Positions 19,115-30,107 of a DNA stretch of 64,000 nucleotides are shown here, one piece after another. The notes beneath the pieces were generated by a model. The model did not search any database. It saw only the letters and a list, made by a program, of their open reading frames with translations, and was not told the DNA's origin. This DNA is from Aquilaria yunnanensis (taxonomy: Eukaryota; Streptophyta; Magnoliopsida; Malvales; Thymelaeaceae): assembly GCA_039654915.1 (NCBI GenBank), contig CM077599.1, positions 78,708,001-78,772,000 of the forward strand, read 5' to 3'. Made by a program: the position numbers and the translations under genes. Within the stretch, counting starts at the first letter, position 1. Each line of letters opens with the position of its first letter.

Positions 19115-22070
19115 TGTGGCAACGTCGGGTTTTCTGGAGTCGCCACCAATCTGTTTCACCTAGGTCGATTGGTCACCTTAAAATTAGTCTGCGAGAGTTC
19201 GGGGATCGGGAGTACGGTTACGCTAAAACAACTTTGTTATAGCGCCCAAAATTGGCACCTTAGTTGATTTTAATTTTGTTTTGCTTTGCTTTTAGAAAAT
19301 ATTCAGTTAATTTTCAAACTAGAAATTTTAACTGAATTAAATCGGATGTGGATTTTTAAATTAATTTATATAAAATTTGATACTTCCGAACCATGGACTC
19401 TGCCGAGTCATTTGGACACGGAAGATTTAATTCCGAACCATGGACTCTGCCGAGTCACCCGAACACGGAATTTGATAAAATTTTAAATAAATTAATCCAT
19501 ATCGTAAATATGGATTTTTATCTTTGTATTTATTTAATTTAATTAAAAAGTAGATGTTTTCCAAACCATAGATCCTGACGGATCATCCGGATATGAAAAT
19601 TATTTTTAAAAAAGGTGAGCCAAAAAATAATTATTTAATCAAAATTTCATTTATTTAATAATGAAACCAAAAATTTATGTATATTTCAAAAAAAATAAAA
19701 GAAAAGTCTTAATACTTTATTTGATAAAAGGTGAACAAAAAAATAATTATTTAATCAAAGTTTTATTTAATAAAGGAAACAAAAATTGATATGTATATTT
19801 CAAAAATAAAAGAAAAGTTTTAATATTTTTATTTGTTTTATTTTGTTTTAATGAAAGATTAACCAAAAGTAATTATTTAATTAAGAAACCAAAAGTAATT
19901 ATTTAATTAAGAAACCAAAAATTTATATGCATATTTTAAAAATAAATAAAAGTTTTTGATATTTATATATTTTATTTTTTCGTGTTCTTTTTTATTGATA
20001 AAATAATTTTCTAATTTATAAGTCTAAAAATACATCTAATTAATAAGTCTAAAATATTTAAAAAAAATTTAATTCTTTTTTTCTTGTTTATTTTTATTAC
20101 CTTTATTTGAAATTATTTGGGTAAAATTTTGTTTTGTTTAATAAAGGAAACAAAAAGTTATATCTTTTTATTATTTTGAAAGAAATAAGTAAAATATTAC
20201 TGGATAAAAAAATAAGTAAAATATTATCCCAAAGTTTTTATTTTTTTAATAATAAAAGAAAATTTATTTATATACTTTATGTAAAAAAAATATATTTTAT
20301 ATACTTTATTTAAAAAATATTTTCCAAGCCATGGATCCTGGCGGATCATTTGGACATGGAGTTTAATTTTTATTAATTATTTATTTAATTAATTATTAAT
20401 TAAATCATAATTTTTATTGGATTTTTATTATTGTTTTCCTTGAATTTTTAATTATTATTACTATAGAAATATATTTAAAAACAGAATTGATTTTTGTTGT
20501 ATTTTTAGAATTATTTAATTATGTTTGTTAAATAATTTTTAATAAAAAGAATAAAAAGTTTAACTTTGTTCTCTTTAAAGAAATAATTAAAACATATGTT
20601 TCAAAATAATAAAAGATAATTGTCTTTAAAAAAATGATTTTTTAAATAGAATAAAGTTAATTATTCACATAAAAGAATCTTCTTTTAATTAGTTACTGTT
20701 TACTTATTTATTTATTTTTTATTATTAAATAAGTAAAATAAATTTTATCATAAAATAAAGTTTTGGCATAAAGGAAAATTAAATAAAGTAAAGTAAAGGG
20801 GAGGTTTTATTTTAGTTTAGACATAAAAAAATGCATAAAATAACACATGTAAACATATAAAGGAATATTAAAAGATAATAAATAAATAAATACAGTGGGG
20901 CTTTTTGACCATCCACTTAAAAAATAAATAAATATAAGACATAACCTTCCATGAATTATAAAAGTTAGCAAGAGTTAGTAAAGTTAGATGTTAATATTAA
21001 TGACAATAATAATAAAAGTTAGTAAAGTTAGTAAATTAGTAACAATAATAATAATAAAAGGTTAGTAAAGTTAGTAAGTTAATAACAATAATAGCAATAA
21101 AAAAAAAGGTTAGTAAGGTTAGTAAGTTAGTGAGTTAATAACAATTATAACAATAATAAAAGGTTAGTAAGGTTAGTAAGTTAGTAAGTTAATAACAACA
21201 GTAATAAAAGTTAATAATGATAATAATAATAAACAAGTAAAATATAAAAGGAAAGTTAGTAATTAATTCTCTGCAAGAATAAAATAAAAGGTTAGTGACT
21301 CAATAGAAATAAATTGAAAAGATGAAGGGCGAAAGCTGAATTTTACCTAGGAACTAAAATTTCTAATCCTCCAGGAAACGCGGACGCGCGCGAGGAAAAA
21401 AAAAAAAAAAAAACAGTGAGAGAAGGTTTAGGTTTTCTGGAGAGGAAGAGAAGAGGGCCAGGGACCTAGACTAATTTTTTTCCTTTTTCTTAAACGGAGC
21501 TCTAAGCTTTCTCTCTATTTTTTTCTATGTTCAGCACAAAATTTGGGGGGCTATTTATAGAGGAAGTTTAGCTGAACTGTTGATGGATAAATTAATAAAA
21601 AATTTCAAACTTATCTATTAAATTGGTAAAATGACAATTTTAGTCCTTTACGTCTCTCAGCCTCTGGATAAGTTCCTGAAGCTTCTGATTTTGACAATTT
21701 TGTCGTTTTCTGTCAATTTGAGCCAAAAACGTCGGCAGGCTCAAAATTTTATGTGACAAACTACCAAATGCTCCTGGAACTTTTAGAATTTGTCAATTTT
21801 TTCCGAAACTTCTCAATTTTGTCATTTTTACCTCAAACTTTTAATTTTTTGTCATTTTTTTCATGAAATTTTATTTTATTTCAAACATACACATATTCAC
21901 ACATATATCATTTTAAATCAAATTTTCACAAAACAAAAATATATTTTAAACTAATTAAATTTTTTTTAATAATAATAGTAATATATATATATTTTTTTTT
22001 TTAAATTAATTTTTTTTAATAAAATTTTTTTCAAAATTTTAAAACACCCGGACGAAATTGGGTGTCAACA
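19115..22070 (-). repeat. LTR3, inverted and chimeric LTR
   Basis: Read on the - strand it starts TGTTGACACCC (22070) and ends CCACA (19115), 2956 bp long. From the start through U3, the TATA box and the first bases after the transcription start (to ~21491) it is nearly identical to LTR1/2/4. Beyond that point it diverges sharply: the ~400-bp GC-rich part is replaced by a ~130-bp sequence containing a CGCGCGCG stretch and a T18 run, and the AT-rich part has different repeats. Its downstream hairpin repeats are diverged versions of those in the other LTRs. Confidence 0.85.
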
Positions 22071-23104
22071 GCTGCCCCCCTTTGCATGCTTCATGGGACA
22101 TGATGTATGCAAAGTCGTTACCAAATTTCGTCCGGCTTAGGTAGGCATTGAGAATGTTCTCGCCGCCCAAACAGTAAGGTTTAAGGAAAGGTCCTTAAAA
22201 CCTCTAACGATAGGAAAGCTCCTATTGTTGTAAGATGGACTGATTGATTGATTATTTGTTTGAGGTTAAGGAAAGGTCCTTAGAACCTCTAACGATAGGA
22301 AAGCTCCTATCGTTGTAAGATGGACTGATGGATTGATTGTTTGTTTTAGGTTAAGGAAATGTCCTTAGAACCTCTAACGATAGGAAAGCTCCTATCGTTG
22401 TAAGATGGACTGATTGATTGATTATTTGTTTTCGAGGCAAAGGTTCCATCCTTAAAACCTCGGATTGATTGATTGATGTCGAGGCAAAGGTTCCATCCTT
22501 AAAACCCCGGATTGATTGATTGATGTCGAGGCAAAGGTTCCATCCTTAAAACCTTGAATTGATTGATTGATGTCGAGGCAAAGGTTCCATCCTTAAAACC
22601 TCGGATTGATAATTGATCTCGAGGCAAAGGTTCCATCCTTAAAACCCCGGATTGATTGATTGATCTCGAGGCAAAGGTTCTATCCTTAAAACCTCGGATT
22701 GATTGCTTGATCTCGAGGCAAAGGTTCCATCCTTAAAACCCCGGATTGATTGATTGATCTCGAGGCAAAGGTTCTATCCTTAAAACCTCGGATTGATTGA
22801 TTGATCTCGAGGCAAAGGTTCCATCCTTAAAACCTCGAATTGATTGATTGATGTCGAGGCAAAGGTTCCATCCTTAAAACCTCGGATTGATAATTGATCT
22901 CGAGGCAAAGGTTCCATCCTTAAAACCCCGGATTGATTGATTGATCTCGAGGCAAAGGTTCTATCCTTAAAACCTCGGATTGATTGATTGATCTCGAGGC
23001 AAAGGTTCCATCCTTAAAACCCCGGATTGATTGATTGATCTCGAGGCAAAGGTTCTATCCTTAAAACCTCGGATTGATTGATTGATCTCGAGGCAAAGGT
23101 TCCA
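22071..23104 (-). repeat. Inverted polypurine tract and inverted hairpin array
   Basis: GCTGCCCCCCTTT (22071-22083) is the inverted polypurine tract. The three compound hairpins and then ~15 units of ~47 bp follow in inverted order, ending at GGCAAAGGTTCCA (23104). Together with LTR3 this forms a ~4 kb inverted repeat of 32000-35686. Confidence 0.85.
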
Positions 23105-23114
23105 CAACTGGTTT

Positions 23115-23308
23115 ATTGTGGATGGTGGATTTGCGGCAATAAATGTCGTGCTCCAGGAGTGATCACCAGAAATCGTAATGATAGAATAAGATTCATTAAG
23201 AATGGCTTGCGTAAGGAATCTCTAGAAGATATTCGAGAGGTTCTTGAAGCGCATTCTTGCGGAATAGTGCAATTTGAGGTTGCTGTATTATGGATAATTT
23301 TTCAAAAA
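23115..23308 (+). pseudogene. NABP3 fragment fused in frame to RT
   Basis: It covers the zinc-loop to the tryptophan-rich tail of NABP3 (10914-11100 in copy A). Variant bases (GTGCTCC, TTGCGTAAGG) match copy A and not copy B. The first of the four cysteines is lost (LVYCGWWICGNKC). The fragment is open and in frame with the pol sequence that follows, joining at an A-rich stretch (TTTTTCAAAAAATC), but there is no ATG upstream in frame. Confidence 0.8.
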
Positions 23309-26035
23309 ATCTTCTACTATAAGGTGATGCCTTTCGGGTTAAAGAATGCTGGTGCTACATATCAAAGAGCCATGGTCACGTTGTTCCATGACATGATGCA
23401 TAAAGAAATTGAAGTATATGTGGATGACATGATTGCCAAAACTTTCACTGCTGGGGGGCATCTAAAAGTGCTAAGAAAACTATTCGATAGACTTCGCAAA
23501 TATCAATTGAAGTTGAATCCTGCCAAATGTACTTTTGGAGCCTCTTCAGGAAAGTTATTGGGTTTCATAGTCAGCAAGGACGGGATTCGAGTTGACCCGA
23601 GTAAAGTCAAAGCGATACAAGAAATGCAACCCCCGAAGACTCCAAAACAAGTAAGAAGTTTTCTGGGTAGAATCAACTTCATAGCAAGGTTCATATCACA
23701 ATTGACGTCCAAGTGTGAACCGCTTTTCAAATCACTAAAGAAGAACAATCCGATTGAGTGGAATAACGAATGCCAAGAAGCGTTCGAGAAAATCAAACGA
23801 TATCTATCAAATCCACCAGTCTTGATACCACCTCGATCCGGAGAACCGTTGATTCTATATTTATCCATACAGGATTCTTCATTAGGATCCGTATTGGGTC
23901 AACGTGATGAGACAAGCAAGAAGGAGCATGCAATTTACTATTTGAGCAAAAAGCTTACCACATATGAAGCTAAATACTCAATAGTAGAAAAGTCCTGTTG
24001 TGCCCTTGCATGGGTAGCACATCGACTACGACACTACATGCTCAACAACACAACATTACTGATCTCCAAGACTGACCCCATTAAGTACATTTTCGAGAAA
24101 CCCGCTTTATCAGGCAGGATTGCAAAATGGCAAATGCTGTTATCTGAATACGACATACAGTATGTCACCCAAAAGGCCGTAAAAGGAAGTGTGATCGCTG
24201 AATATCTGGCTGATAGAGCATTAGAGGATTATGAGCCCATGAGAATGGACTTTCCTGATGGAGATATAATGACGATAGAACAGGAAGTCGATGAAGAAAA
24301 TGAAACATGGAAAATGGCATTCGATGGAGCATCTAATGCTTTGGGACAAGGGATCGGAGCTATACTCATCTCTCCAAGCGGAGAGCAGTTTCCCCTCACA
24401 GCAAAAATTACATTTCCTTGTACCAACAATATAGTAGAGTATGAAGCATGTGCTATGGGACTCCAAATGGCATTGGATTTGAAAGTGCGAGATCTCCGAG
24501 TCTATGGGGATTCCGCATTAGTCATATATCAAATCAATGGAGAATGGGAGACAAGAGATTCAAAATTGATCCCTTACCAAAAGCTCATACTAAACTTGGC
24601 TCGAAAATTCAACAGTATAAGCTTCCATCATCTTCCAAGGGAAGATAATCAAATACCGGATGCTTTAGCTACTTTGGCTGTTATGTACAAGATCAGTGAC
24701 CCCGAGCATACTCCTATATTCGAGATGAGAATAATAGATTCTCCAGCTTATTGCATGAGCATCGAAGAAGAATTGGATGGAAAGCCTTGGTATCACGATA
24801 TCAAGAAATACCTCCAAGAAAGAGTATATCCACCAGAAGTATCAGAAAATGACAAGAAATTTCTACGAAGATTGTCAATGGGTTTTCTTTTAAACCTAGA
24901 CATACTTTACAAGAAAACCCCAGACTCGATGCTACTTCGCTGTGTAGATACTCATGAAGCACGAAAGATCATGGAAGAAGTTCATTCTGGAATATGTGGA
25001 GCACACACTAGTGGTCATACTATGGCAAGACAAATAATGAGGGCTGGTTACTATTGGCTCACATTGGAAAGTGATTGCGTCAATCACGTAAGAAAATGTC
25101 ACAAATGCCAAATATATGCCAACAAGATCCAAGCTCCACCTGTTCCTCTTAATGTAACAGCAATACCTTGGCCTTTTGCCATGTGGGGAATCGATGTTAT
25201 TGGAGCGATTACCCCTAAAGCTTCCAATGGTCACAAATTCATCCTAGTTGCAATTGACTACTTTACTAAATGGGTAGAAGCTGTGTCTTATGCAAGCGTA
25301 ACTCAAAAGGTGGTATGCCGGTTCATTAAGAAAGAAATCATTTGTCGCTATGGACCGCCAGAGTGTATCATCTCAGACAATGCCACGAACCTGAATAATG
25401 CAATGATGCAGACTTTGTGCCGGCAATTCAAAATCAAGCATCTCAATTCAGCACCTTATCGACCGATGATGAATGGTGCAGTAGAAGCGGCCAATAAAAA
25501 TATCAAGAGAATTGTTGAAAAGATGATCGTCACTTACAAGGACTGGCATGAGATGTTACCTTTTGCACTGCATGCTTATAGAACTTCTACCCGTACTTCT
25601 ACTGGAGCAACACCTTTTTCTCTGGTATACGGTATGGAGGCTGTATTGCCTATCGAAGTTGAAATTCCTTCATTAAGGGTACTAATGGATACTCAATTAG
25701 GAGAAGCAGAATGGGTCAAAGCTAGATACGAGCAATTAAATCTAATTGATGAAAGAAGAATGATAGCCCTCTGCCATGGGCAACTTTATCAAAGAAGGAT
25801 GATTCGTGCTTACAACAAAAAGGTTCGCCCACGACAATTTCACGAAGGTGACATAGTGCTCAAGAAAATTTTACCCATGCAACATGATTCAAGAGGAAAA
25901 TGGACACCAAATTATGACGGGCCATATGTCGTGAAGAAAGCATTTTCAGGAGGGGCACTAATTCTGACAGAAATGGATGGACGAGAATTACCGAAGCCAG
26001 TAAATTCGGATGCAGTAAAGAAATACTTTGCATAA
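23309..26035 (+). CDS. pol: pol: RT (5' truncated) - RNase H - archaeal-like RNase H - integrase
   Basis: About 908 pol residues lie in an open frame that begins upstream inside repeat and NABP3 sequence. RT enters at FYYKVMPFGLKNAGATYQ and keeps VYVDDMIAK with its two catalytic Asp residues; protease and the RT N-terminus are missing. RT-linked RNase H follows (LILYLSIQDSSLGSVL, YEAKYSIVEKSCCALAW). A second RNase H has MAFDGASNALGQGIGAIL, NNIVEYEACAMGL, VYGDSALVIYQ and HLPREDNQIPDALA, the extra archaeal-like domain typical of Tat elements. Integrase has an HHCC zinc site (HSG...H...CHKCQ), WGIDVIG, IISDNATN and GAVEAANK as the D-D-E triad, and a C-terminal chromatin-proximal part ending ELPKPVNSDAVKKYF. 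There are no internal stops in this stretch, so the gene was active recently. The usual initiating gag-pro part is absent. Confidence 0.9.
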   Translation: MFYYKVMPFGLKNAGATYQRAMVTLFHDMMHKEIEVYVDDMIAKTFTAGGHLKVLRKLFDRLRKYQLKLNPAKCTFGASSGKLLGFIVSKDGIRVDPSKVKAIQEMQPPKTPKQVRSFLGRINFIARFISQLTSKCEPLFKSLKKNNPIEWNNECQEAFEKIKRYLSNPPVLIPPRSGEPLILYLSIQDSSLGSVLGQRDETSKKEHAIYYLSKKLTTYEAKYSIVEKSCCALAWVAHRLRHYMLNNTTLLISKTDPIKYIFEKPALSGRIAKWQMLLSEYDIQYVTQKAVKGSVIAEYLADRALEDYEPMRMDFPDGDIMTIEQEVDEENETWKMAFDGASNALGQGIGAILISPSGEQFPLTAKITFPCTNNIVEYEACAMGLQMALDLKVRDLRVYGDSALVIYQINGEWETRDSKLIPYQKLILNLARKFNSISFHHLPREDNQIPDALATLAVMYKISDPEHTPIFEMRIIDSPAYCMSIEEELDGKPWYHDIKKYLQERVYPPEVSENDKKFLRRLSMGFLLNLDILYKKTPDSMLLRCVDTHEARKIMEEVHSGICGAHTSGHTMARQIMRAGYYWLTLESDCVNHVRKCHKCQIYANKIQAPPVPLNVTAIPWPFAMWGIDVIGAITPKASNGHKFILVAIDYFTKWVEAVSYASVTQKVVCRFIKKEIICRYGPPECIISDNATNLNNAMMQTLCRQFKIKHLNSAPYRPMMNGAVEAANKNIKRIVEKMIVTYKDWHEMLPFALHAYRTSTRTSTGATPFSLVYGMEAVLPIEVEIPSLRVLMDTQLGEAEWVKARYEQLNLIDERRMIALCHGQLYQRRMIRAYNKKVRPRQFHEGDIVLKKILPMQHDSRGKWTPNYDGPYVVKKAFSGGALILTEMDGRELPKPVNSDAVKKYFA

Positions 26036-27401
26036 TGAAGAAATTTTCGAACAGAAGGGGAGAAGTGGATACAGGGTTACCAAAGTTTATTTGATCAAAG
26101 TTATCAAAGAGAGCTTTCTTCCCTTACACTTTCATTATCTATCTGTACCCAAGATTTTCATATTCTTTTACCCATAAATAAAAGCCAATTCTCTTTAACT
26201 TACCTTAGATTCTCACGTTCAAAATGCTAAAGTCGCTTCTATCCAGTTCTTTTCCTTCGAATCTCACATTCCTACTAGCCTTAAGTGTGCAATAAATTGT
26301 GACTTTTGAAGGAAGAATAGTAATAATTAAAACTTAGAAAAAACAAAGACCGTAGATTACTTTGATAAGCTTTATGAATTAAAACAGGTAAGATTGAGGT
26401 CCTGCTTTGCGAGCGGCACAGAACATAGGCTAACAAAGAAGAAGGAGTAACAAATCTTTGGGAGATAGCCTTGGTGGTAGCCTGAATGATCGCTTCAGAA
26501 GTCTTAACACGTCCATGTCAGCAAGAAAGAATCATACTCACGAATATCTCAACAGGGACAATTATCCAGGGAGGCATAAAGTACGAGGCGGACATTAAGG
26601 AAATTGAAGCCAAAATTTAAGAATAAATCAAGGAAAGAAGATTTTTGAAAAGAGTTAGGCTTTTGAGACAATGGACAATAGCTGGAAAGCGAGACAATGA
26701 ACAACAGCTGGAAAGCAAGACAATGAACAACAGCTGGAAAGTGAAACAATGGACAACAGTTGGAAAGCATAAAGAGATTCAACGATAGAAGGCAATTACA
26801 AAGAGGATCCAGTAAAGCAAAGATATAAAAAATAAATCCATCAGTTACACATGCTCTGCATTCATGCATTTCACATCATGCATGCATGGCATACAGAACA
26901 AGGATCAAATGGGAAGCGTATCCACCGCACAGTCACAGCAGTATAAGCTGACGTCTCAGTGACATCCGTTTTTACCAATCTACCGCTGGATGCACAGCTG
27001 ATATAGTGGACCCAGCCCCATCAGCAATTCAAGGATAAAGTAGACAATATTGTCAAAATCCTGGTAATCAATTCAATAATCGAGGCTACACCGGGATGGA
27101 CAGAATTGACGCCAGCTTAGCGGTATCCAAGATAAGAAATAACTATGGTCAAAGATAAGTGCGGATATCGAGAAATATTGTCGTCCAAAGCAGACAATGG
27201 ATTCAATAATCAAGGACTGGATCAATGTCATGCCTGATGAGATATCAAAGATAAGAAATATCTATGATACTAAAATAAAGCAGAATCCACTTTTCCGGTT
27301 AAACGGCGGATACGGTACTCCGTGACTCTCAAGTCGGTTCTCTCAGTTGCCCATAATAACTGATACCTTCACCCCTTCTTTCTTTTACTTCCTCCTAGAA
27401 A
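26036..27401 (+). other. pol 3' flank / NABP1 upstream region, copy B
   Basis: No gene is seen. There are three ~29-bp units with GACAATGAACAACAGCTGGA (about 26680-26770). From ~26310 the sequence is collinear with 7660-9091 of copy A but is shorter and lacks the A-rich arrays. The last 120 bp (GGTTAAACGGCGGATACGGT...) are almost identical to those before NABP1-A. Confidence 0.6.
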
Positions 27402-27950
27402 ATGGATCCTACTTTTTCTGCCTTGCGAAAGTATTTCCCTTCTCTCCCAATGAACATCCTAAAAAAGATCTACCGAGTTCGCTGTGAACGATTAAGAGCT
27501 CTGATGCATAAAGGAATCCCTGAAGATGTGCGGTGGTTAATTGAAGCTAAGGTTCGTCTGGCAGGCGAAATCCCAGAGGCATTTGTGTCTTACATGCCTG
27601 GTGTTGGCAAAAGTTCTTATGCCAGAAAAAGAAGAGCGAAAAGATTACAAGTCTGCCATAAATGTGGTAGGTGGACTTGTAAGACTAGGTGTCGTTCTTT
27701 AGGAATGATCTCCAATAATCGAGAAGATAAAATACGGTTCATCAAGAATGGCTTGAGTAAGGACTCATTGGATGATATCCAATTGACTCTTGAGACGCAT
27801 TCTTGTGGATCTGTGCAACGTGAAATTCTTGATTTATGGAGTATTTTTCATGAAGAACGAGACCGTTACAGTCCCGGGAATCTGACTTTAAACGACCCTG
27901 TTTGCCGGTTTGTAAGAAAGCTGGATGGGAAGCAGATCCTCGACTCATAG
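27402..27950 (+). CDS. NABP1-B: virus-like cysteine-rich nucleic-acid-binding protein (intact)
   Basis: The full frame is 182 aa from ATG 27402. The core is GVGKSSYARKRRAKRLQ, CHKCGRWTCKTRC (CX2CX4CX3C), REDKIRFIKNGL, ETHSCG and a NDPVCRFVRKLDGKQ tail. It is the orthologue of the truncated NABP1-A and keeps the Trp codon that is a stop there (LDLWSIFHEERDRY). Compared with copy A it has several amino-acid differences, many conservative (K/R), which leaves open whether selection has acted. Family assignment is as for NABP2. Confidence 0.78.
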   Translation: MDPTFSALRKYFPSLPMNILKKIYRVRCERLRALMHKGIPEDVRWLIEAKVRLAGEIPEAFVSYMPGVGKSSYARKRRAKRLQVCHKCGRWTCKTRCRSLGMISNNREDKIRFIKNGLSKDSLDDIQLTLETHSCGSVQREILDLWSIFHEERDRYSPGNLTLNDPVCRFVRKLDGKQILDS

Positions 27951-28112
27951 AAGCCGTTAATGCCGTTACTGGACGTAAAACCAGTGGAAGATGTAAGCCA
28001 CAGTCACAATTACTATACATACAGTTTGTTATATTTGGAAAAATTTGCATTTTCTTTTGACAGATGTACATGCTCCCCTAAGTGTAATCGACACGTTATC
28101 CCTTTTCATCAC

Positions 28113-28119
28113 TATAAAT
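28113..28119 (+). promoter_or_regulatory. TATAAAT box upstream of NABP2-B
   Basis: The context is TTTTCATCACTATAAATGCG, 127 nt before the ATG. The longer spacer than in copy A contains GATACCCCGTGACT, a block also found before NABP1 and NABP3-B. Confidence 0.58.
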
Positions 28120-28239
28120 GCGTGTTCTTCCTTCTGATTAAACAACAGATAAGATACCCCGTGACTTCTAAAGTCGATTATTCCAGTTTCCTGCAATAAC
28201 TGATTCATTTCCCTCTTCTCTCAAATTCTTCTCTCATCA

Positions 28240-28788
28240 ATGGATTCTACTCTTTCTGTACTGCGAAAATACTTTCCTTCCCTCCCACTAAAAGTCCTTA
28301 AAAAGATCTACCTTGCTAGATGTGAAAGAATCAGAGTTTTTACACGCAAAGGCATTCCCGATAATGTGCAGTGGATAATTGAAGCTAAGGTCCGTTTGGC
28401 GGGTGAAGTTCCAGATGCATTTATGCCCCGCATGCCCGGTTTAGGTAAAAGCCGTTATGCCAAAAGGCGAAGAGCAAAGAGACTAGGCGTGTGTTATAAA
28501 TGTGGGCGATGGAATTGTAATACTAAATGTCGCTCTTTAGGATACGTCTCCATAAATCGTGAAGATAAAAGAAAATTCATTAAGAATGGCCTGCGTAAGG
28601 AGTCTCTGAAAGATATCCGAGAGACTCTTGAAACGCATTCTTGTGGAAAAGTGCAAGGTGAAATTATCGGTTTATGGAGGACTTACCATAAAGAACGAAA
28701 CCGTTACAGTCTTGGGAATGTGATTTTAAACGACCCCGTTTGTCAGTTTGTAAGAAAACTAGATGGGAAGCAAATCCCCGACTTATAG
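28240..28788 (+). CDS. NABP2-B: virus-like cysteine-rich nucleic-acid-binding protein
   Basis: 182 aa from ATG 28240, nearly the same as NABP2-A: GLGKSRYAKRRRAKRLG, CYKCGRWNCNTKC, REDKRKFIKNGL and the conserved tail. All four cysteines and the basic run are intact. It sits between NABP1-B and NABP3-B in the same order and orientation as copy A, about 290 bp after NABP1-B. Confidence 0.78.
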   Translation: MDSTLSVLRKYFPSLPLKVLKKIYLARCERIRVFTRKGIPDNVQWIIEAKVRLAGEVPDAFMPRMPGLGKSRYAKRRRAKRLGVCYKCGRWNCNTKCRSLGYVSINREDKRKFIKNGLRKESLKDIRETLETHSCGKVQGEIIGLWRTYHKERNRYSLGNVILNDPVCQFVRKLDGKQIPDL

Positions 28789-28937
28789 AAGGCATTGAAG
28801 CCATTACTGGACATGAATTAGTGGAAGATGAGAGCCACAGTCATGATTGCTGTACATATAAGCTGTCATTTGTCTTTTCTTTTGGCAATAATGTACTTAC
28901 TTCCGTAAGTGTAATAAACGCATTATCCTTTCATCAC

Positions 28938-28944
28938 TATAAAT
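28938..28944 (+). promoter_or_regulatory. TATAAAT box upstream of NABP3-B
   Basis: The context is CCTTTCATCACTATAAATGC, followed by GTTCTTCCTTCTGGATACGG, a leader block shared with NABP2-B. Confidence 0.58.
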
Positions 28945-29052
28945 GCGTGTTCTTCCTTCTGGATACGGTACTCCATAACTCCCAAATTCAGTTATTTCCA
29001 TTTCCTACAATCACTAATTTCTTTCTTTTTCTCTTAAATGCCTCATTCATCA

Positions 29053-29601
29053 ATGGAGCCTTCTCTTTCCGCTCTACGAAAATATTTCCCTTCCTTCCCA
29101 ATAAATGTTCTTAAAAAGATTTATCAAGCTAGATGTGAACGATTCAGAATATTTATGCACAAAGGCATTCCTGATAATGTGCGGTGGCTAATTGAAGCTA
29201 AGGTTCGTTCAGCTGGTGAAGTTCCAGAAGCGTTCTTTCCCCGTATGCCCGGCTTTGGTAAAAGCGCTTATGCCAAAAAAAGAAGAGCAAAGAGGCTAGG
29301 CGTTTGTCATAATTGTGGATGGTGGATTTGCGGCAATAAATGTCGTTCTCCAGGAGTGATCACCAGAAATCGTAATGATAGAATAAGATTCATTAAGAAT
29401 GGCTTGTGTAAGGAATCTCTAGAAGATATTCGAGAGGTTCTTGAAGCGCATTCTTGCGGAATAGTGCAATTTGAGGTTGTTGGATTATGGATAATTTTCC
29501 AAAAAGAACGAGATCGTTACAGTCTTGGGAATCTGACCCTAAACGACCCTGTTTGCCAGTTTGTGAGAAAGCTAGATGAGATGCAAATCACCGATTCATA
29601 G
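29053..29601 (+). CDS. NABP3-B: virus-like cysteine-rich nucleic-acid-binding protein
   Basis: 182 aa from ATG 29053 (MEPSLSALRKYFPSFP). An in-frame ATG lies 15 nt upstream (29038), but copy A lacks it and paralogues start at the equivalent of 29053. The motif set is GFGKSAYAKKRRAKRLG, CHNCGWWICGNKC and RIRFIKNGL. One change, Arg to Cys in NGLCKESLED, distinguishes it from copy A. The tail NDPVCQFVRKLDEMQITDS is identical to copy A. Confidence 0.78.
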   Translation: MEPSLSALRKYFPSFPINVLKKIYQARCERFRIFMHKGIPDNVRWLIEAKVRSAGEVPEAFFPRMPGFGKSAYAKKRRAKRLGVCHNCGWWICGNKCRSPGVITRNRNDRIRFIKNGLCKESLEDIREVLEAHSCGIVQFEVVGLWIIFQKERDRYSLGNLTLNDPVCQFVRKLDEMQITDS

Positions 29602-29619
29602 AAAGCATTAAAGCCATTA

Positions 29620-30010
29620 CTGGACGCAAAGCCAGTGGAAGACGAGGATCAAAGTCACGATTACTGTACGTGCTAGCTGTCGCTTTTGAAATTTTCCTCC
29701 CCTTTTGGTAATAATGTATTCACTCCTGACGTGAACCAAAGTCACGATTACTGTACATGCTAGCTGTCGCTTTTGAAATTATCCTCCCAATAATGTACCC
29801 ACTCCTGACATGAGATACAGTTATGATTACTGTATCTAGCTGCCACTTTTTAAAATTTTCCTTCTCTTCCAACAATCACGTACCTACTCCTGACGTAAGC
29901 TACAGTAGTGACTACTGTACATGCTAGCAGCTATTTTGAAAATTTTCCTCCTCTTTTAACGATAGTGTACCCATACCTGACCAGAGTCATACTCGTGACT
30001 ACTGTGAATA
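29620..30010 (+). repeat. ~97-bp tandem repeats upstream of LOG-B
   Basis: About four units homologous to 11215-11700, with one unit fewer than copy A. The unit includes TCACGATTACTGTACGTGCT and CTGTCGCTTTTGAAATTTTC. The TGACGTGAACC version is present at ~29728. Confidence 0.62.
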
Positions 30011-30067
30011 GCTGGCAATAATGTATCCATTCTTGAAAATAAAATTATTGCCTTATCTCTTCATCTC

Positions 30068-30074
30068 TATAAAT
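30068..30074 (+). promoter_or_regulatory. TATAAAT box upstream of LOG-B
   Basis: The context is TCTTCATCTCTATAAATATA, 34 nt before ATG 30108 by direct count of the B sequence. The context is identical to LOG-A. Confidence 0.6.
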
Positions 30075-30107
30075 ATATCCTCTTTTCTCACAAGGGTAAG
30101 GATAGGA

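Noticed and set aside
23078..23114. Start of the pol fusion in the repeat array
   Set aside because: The first codon is TTG inside repeat sequence; this is a chance open frame upstream of the joint.
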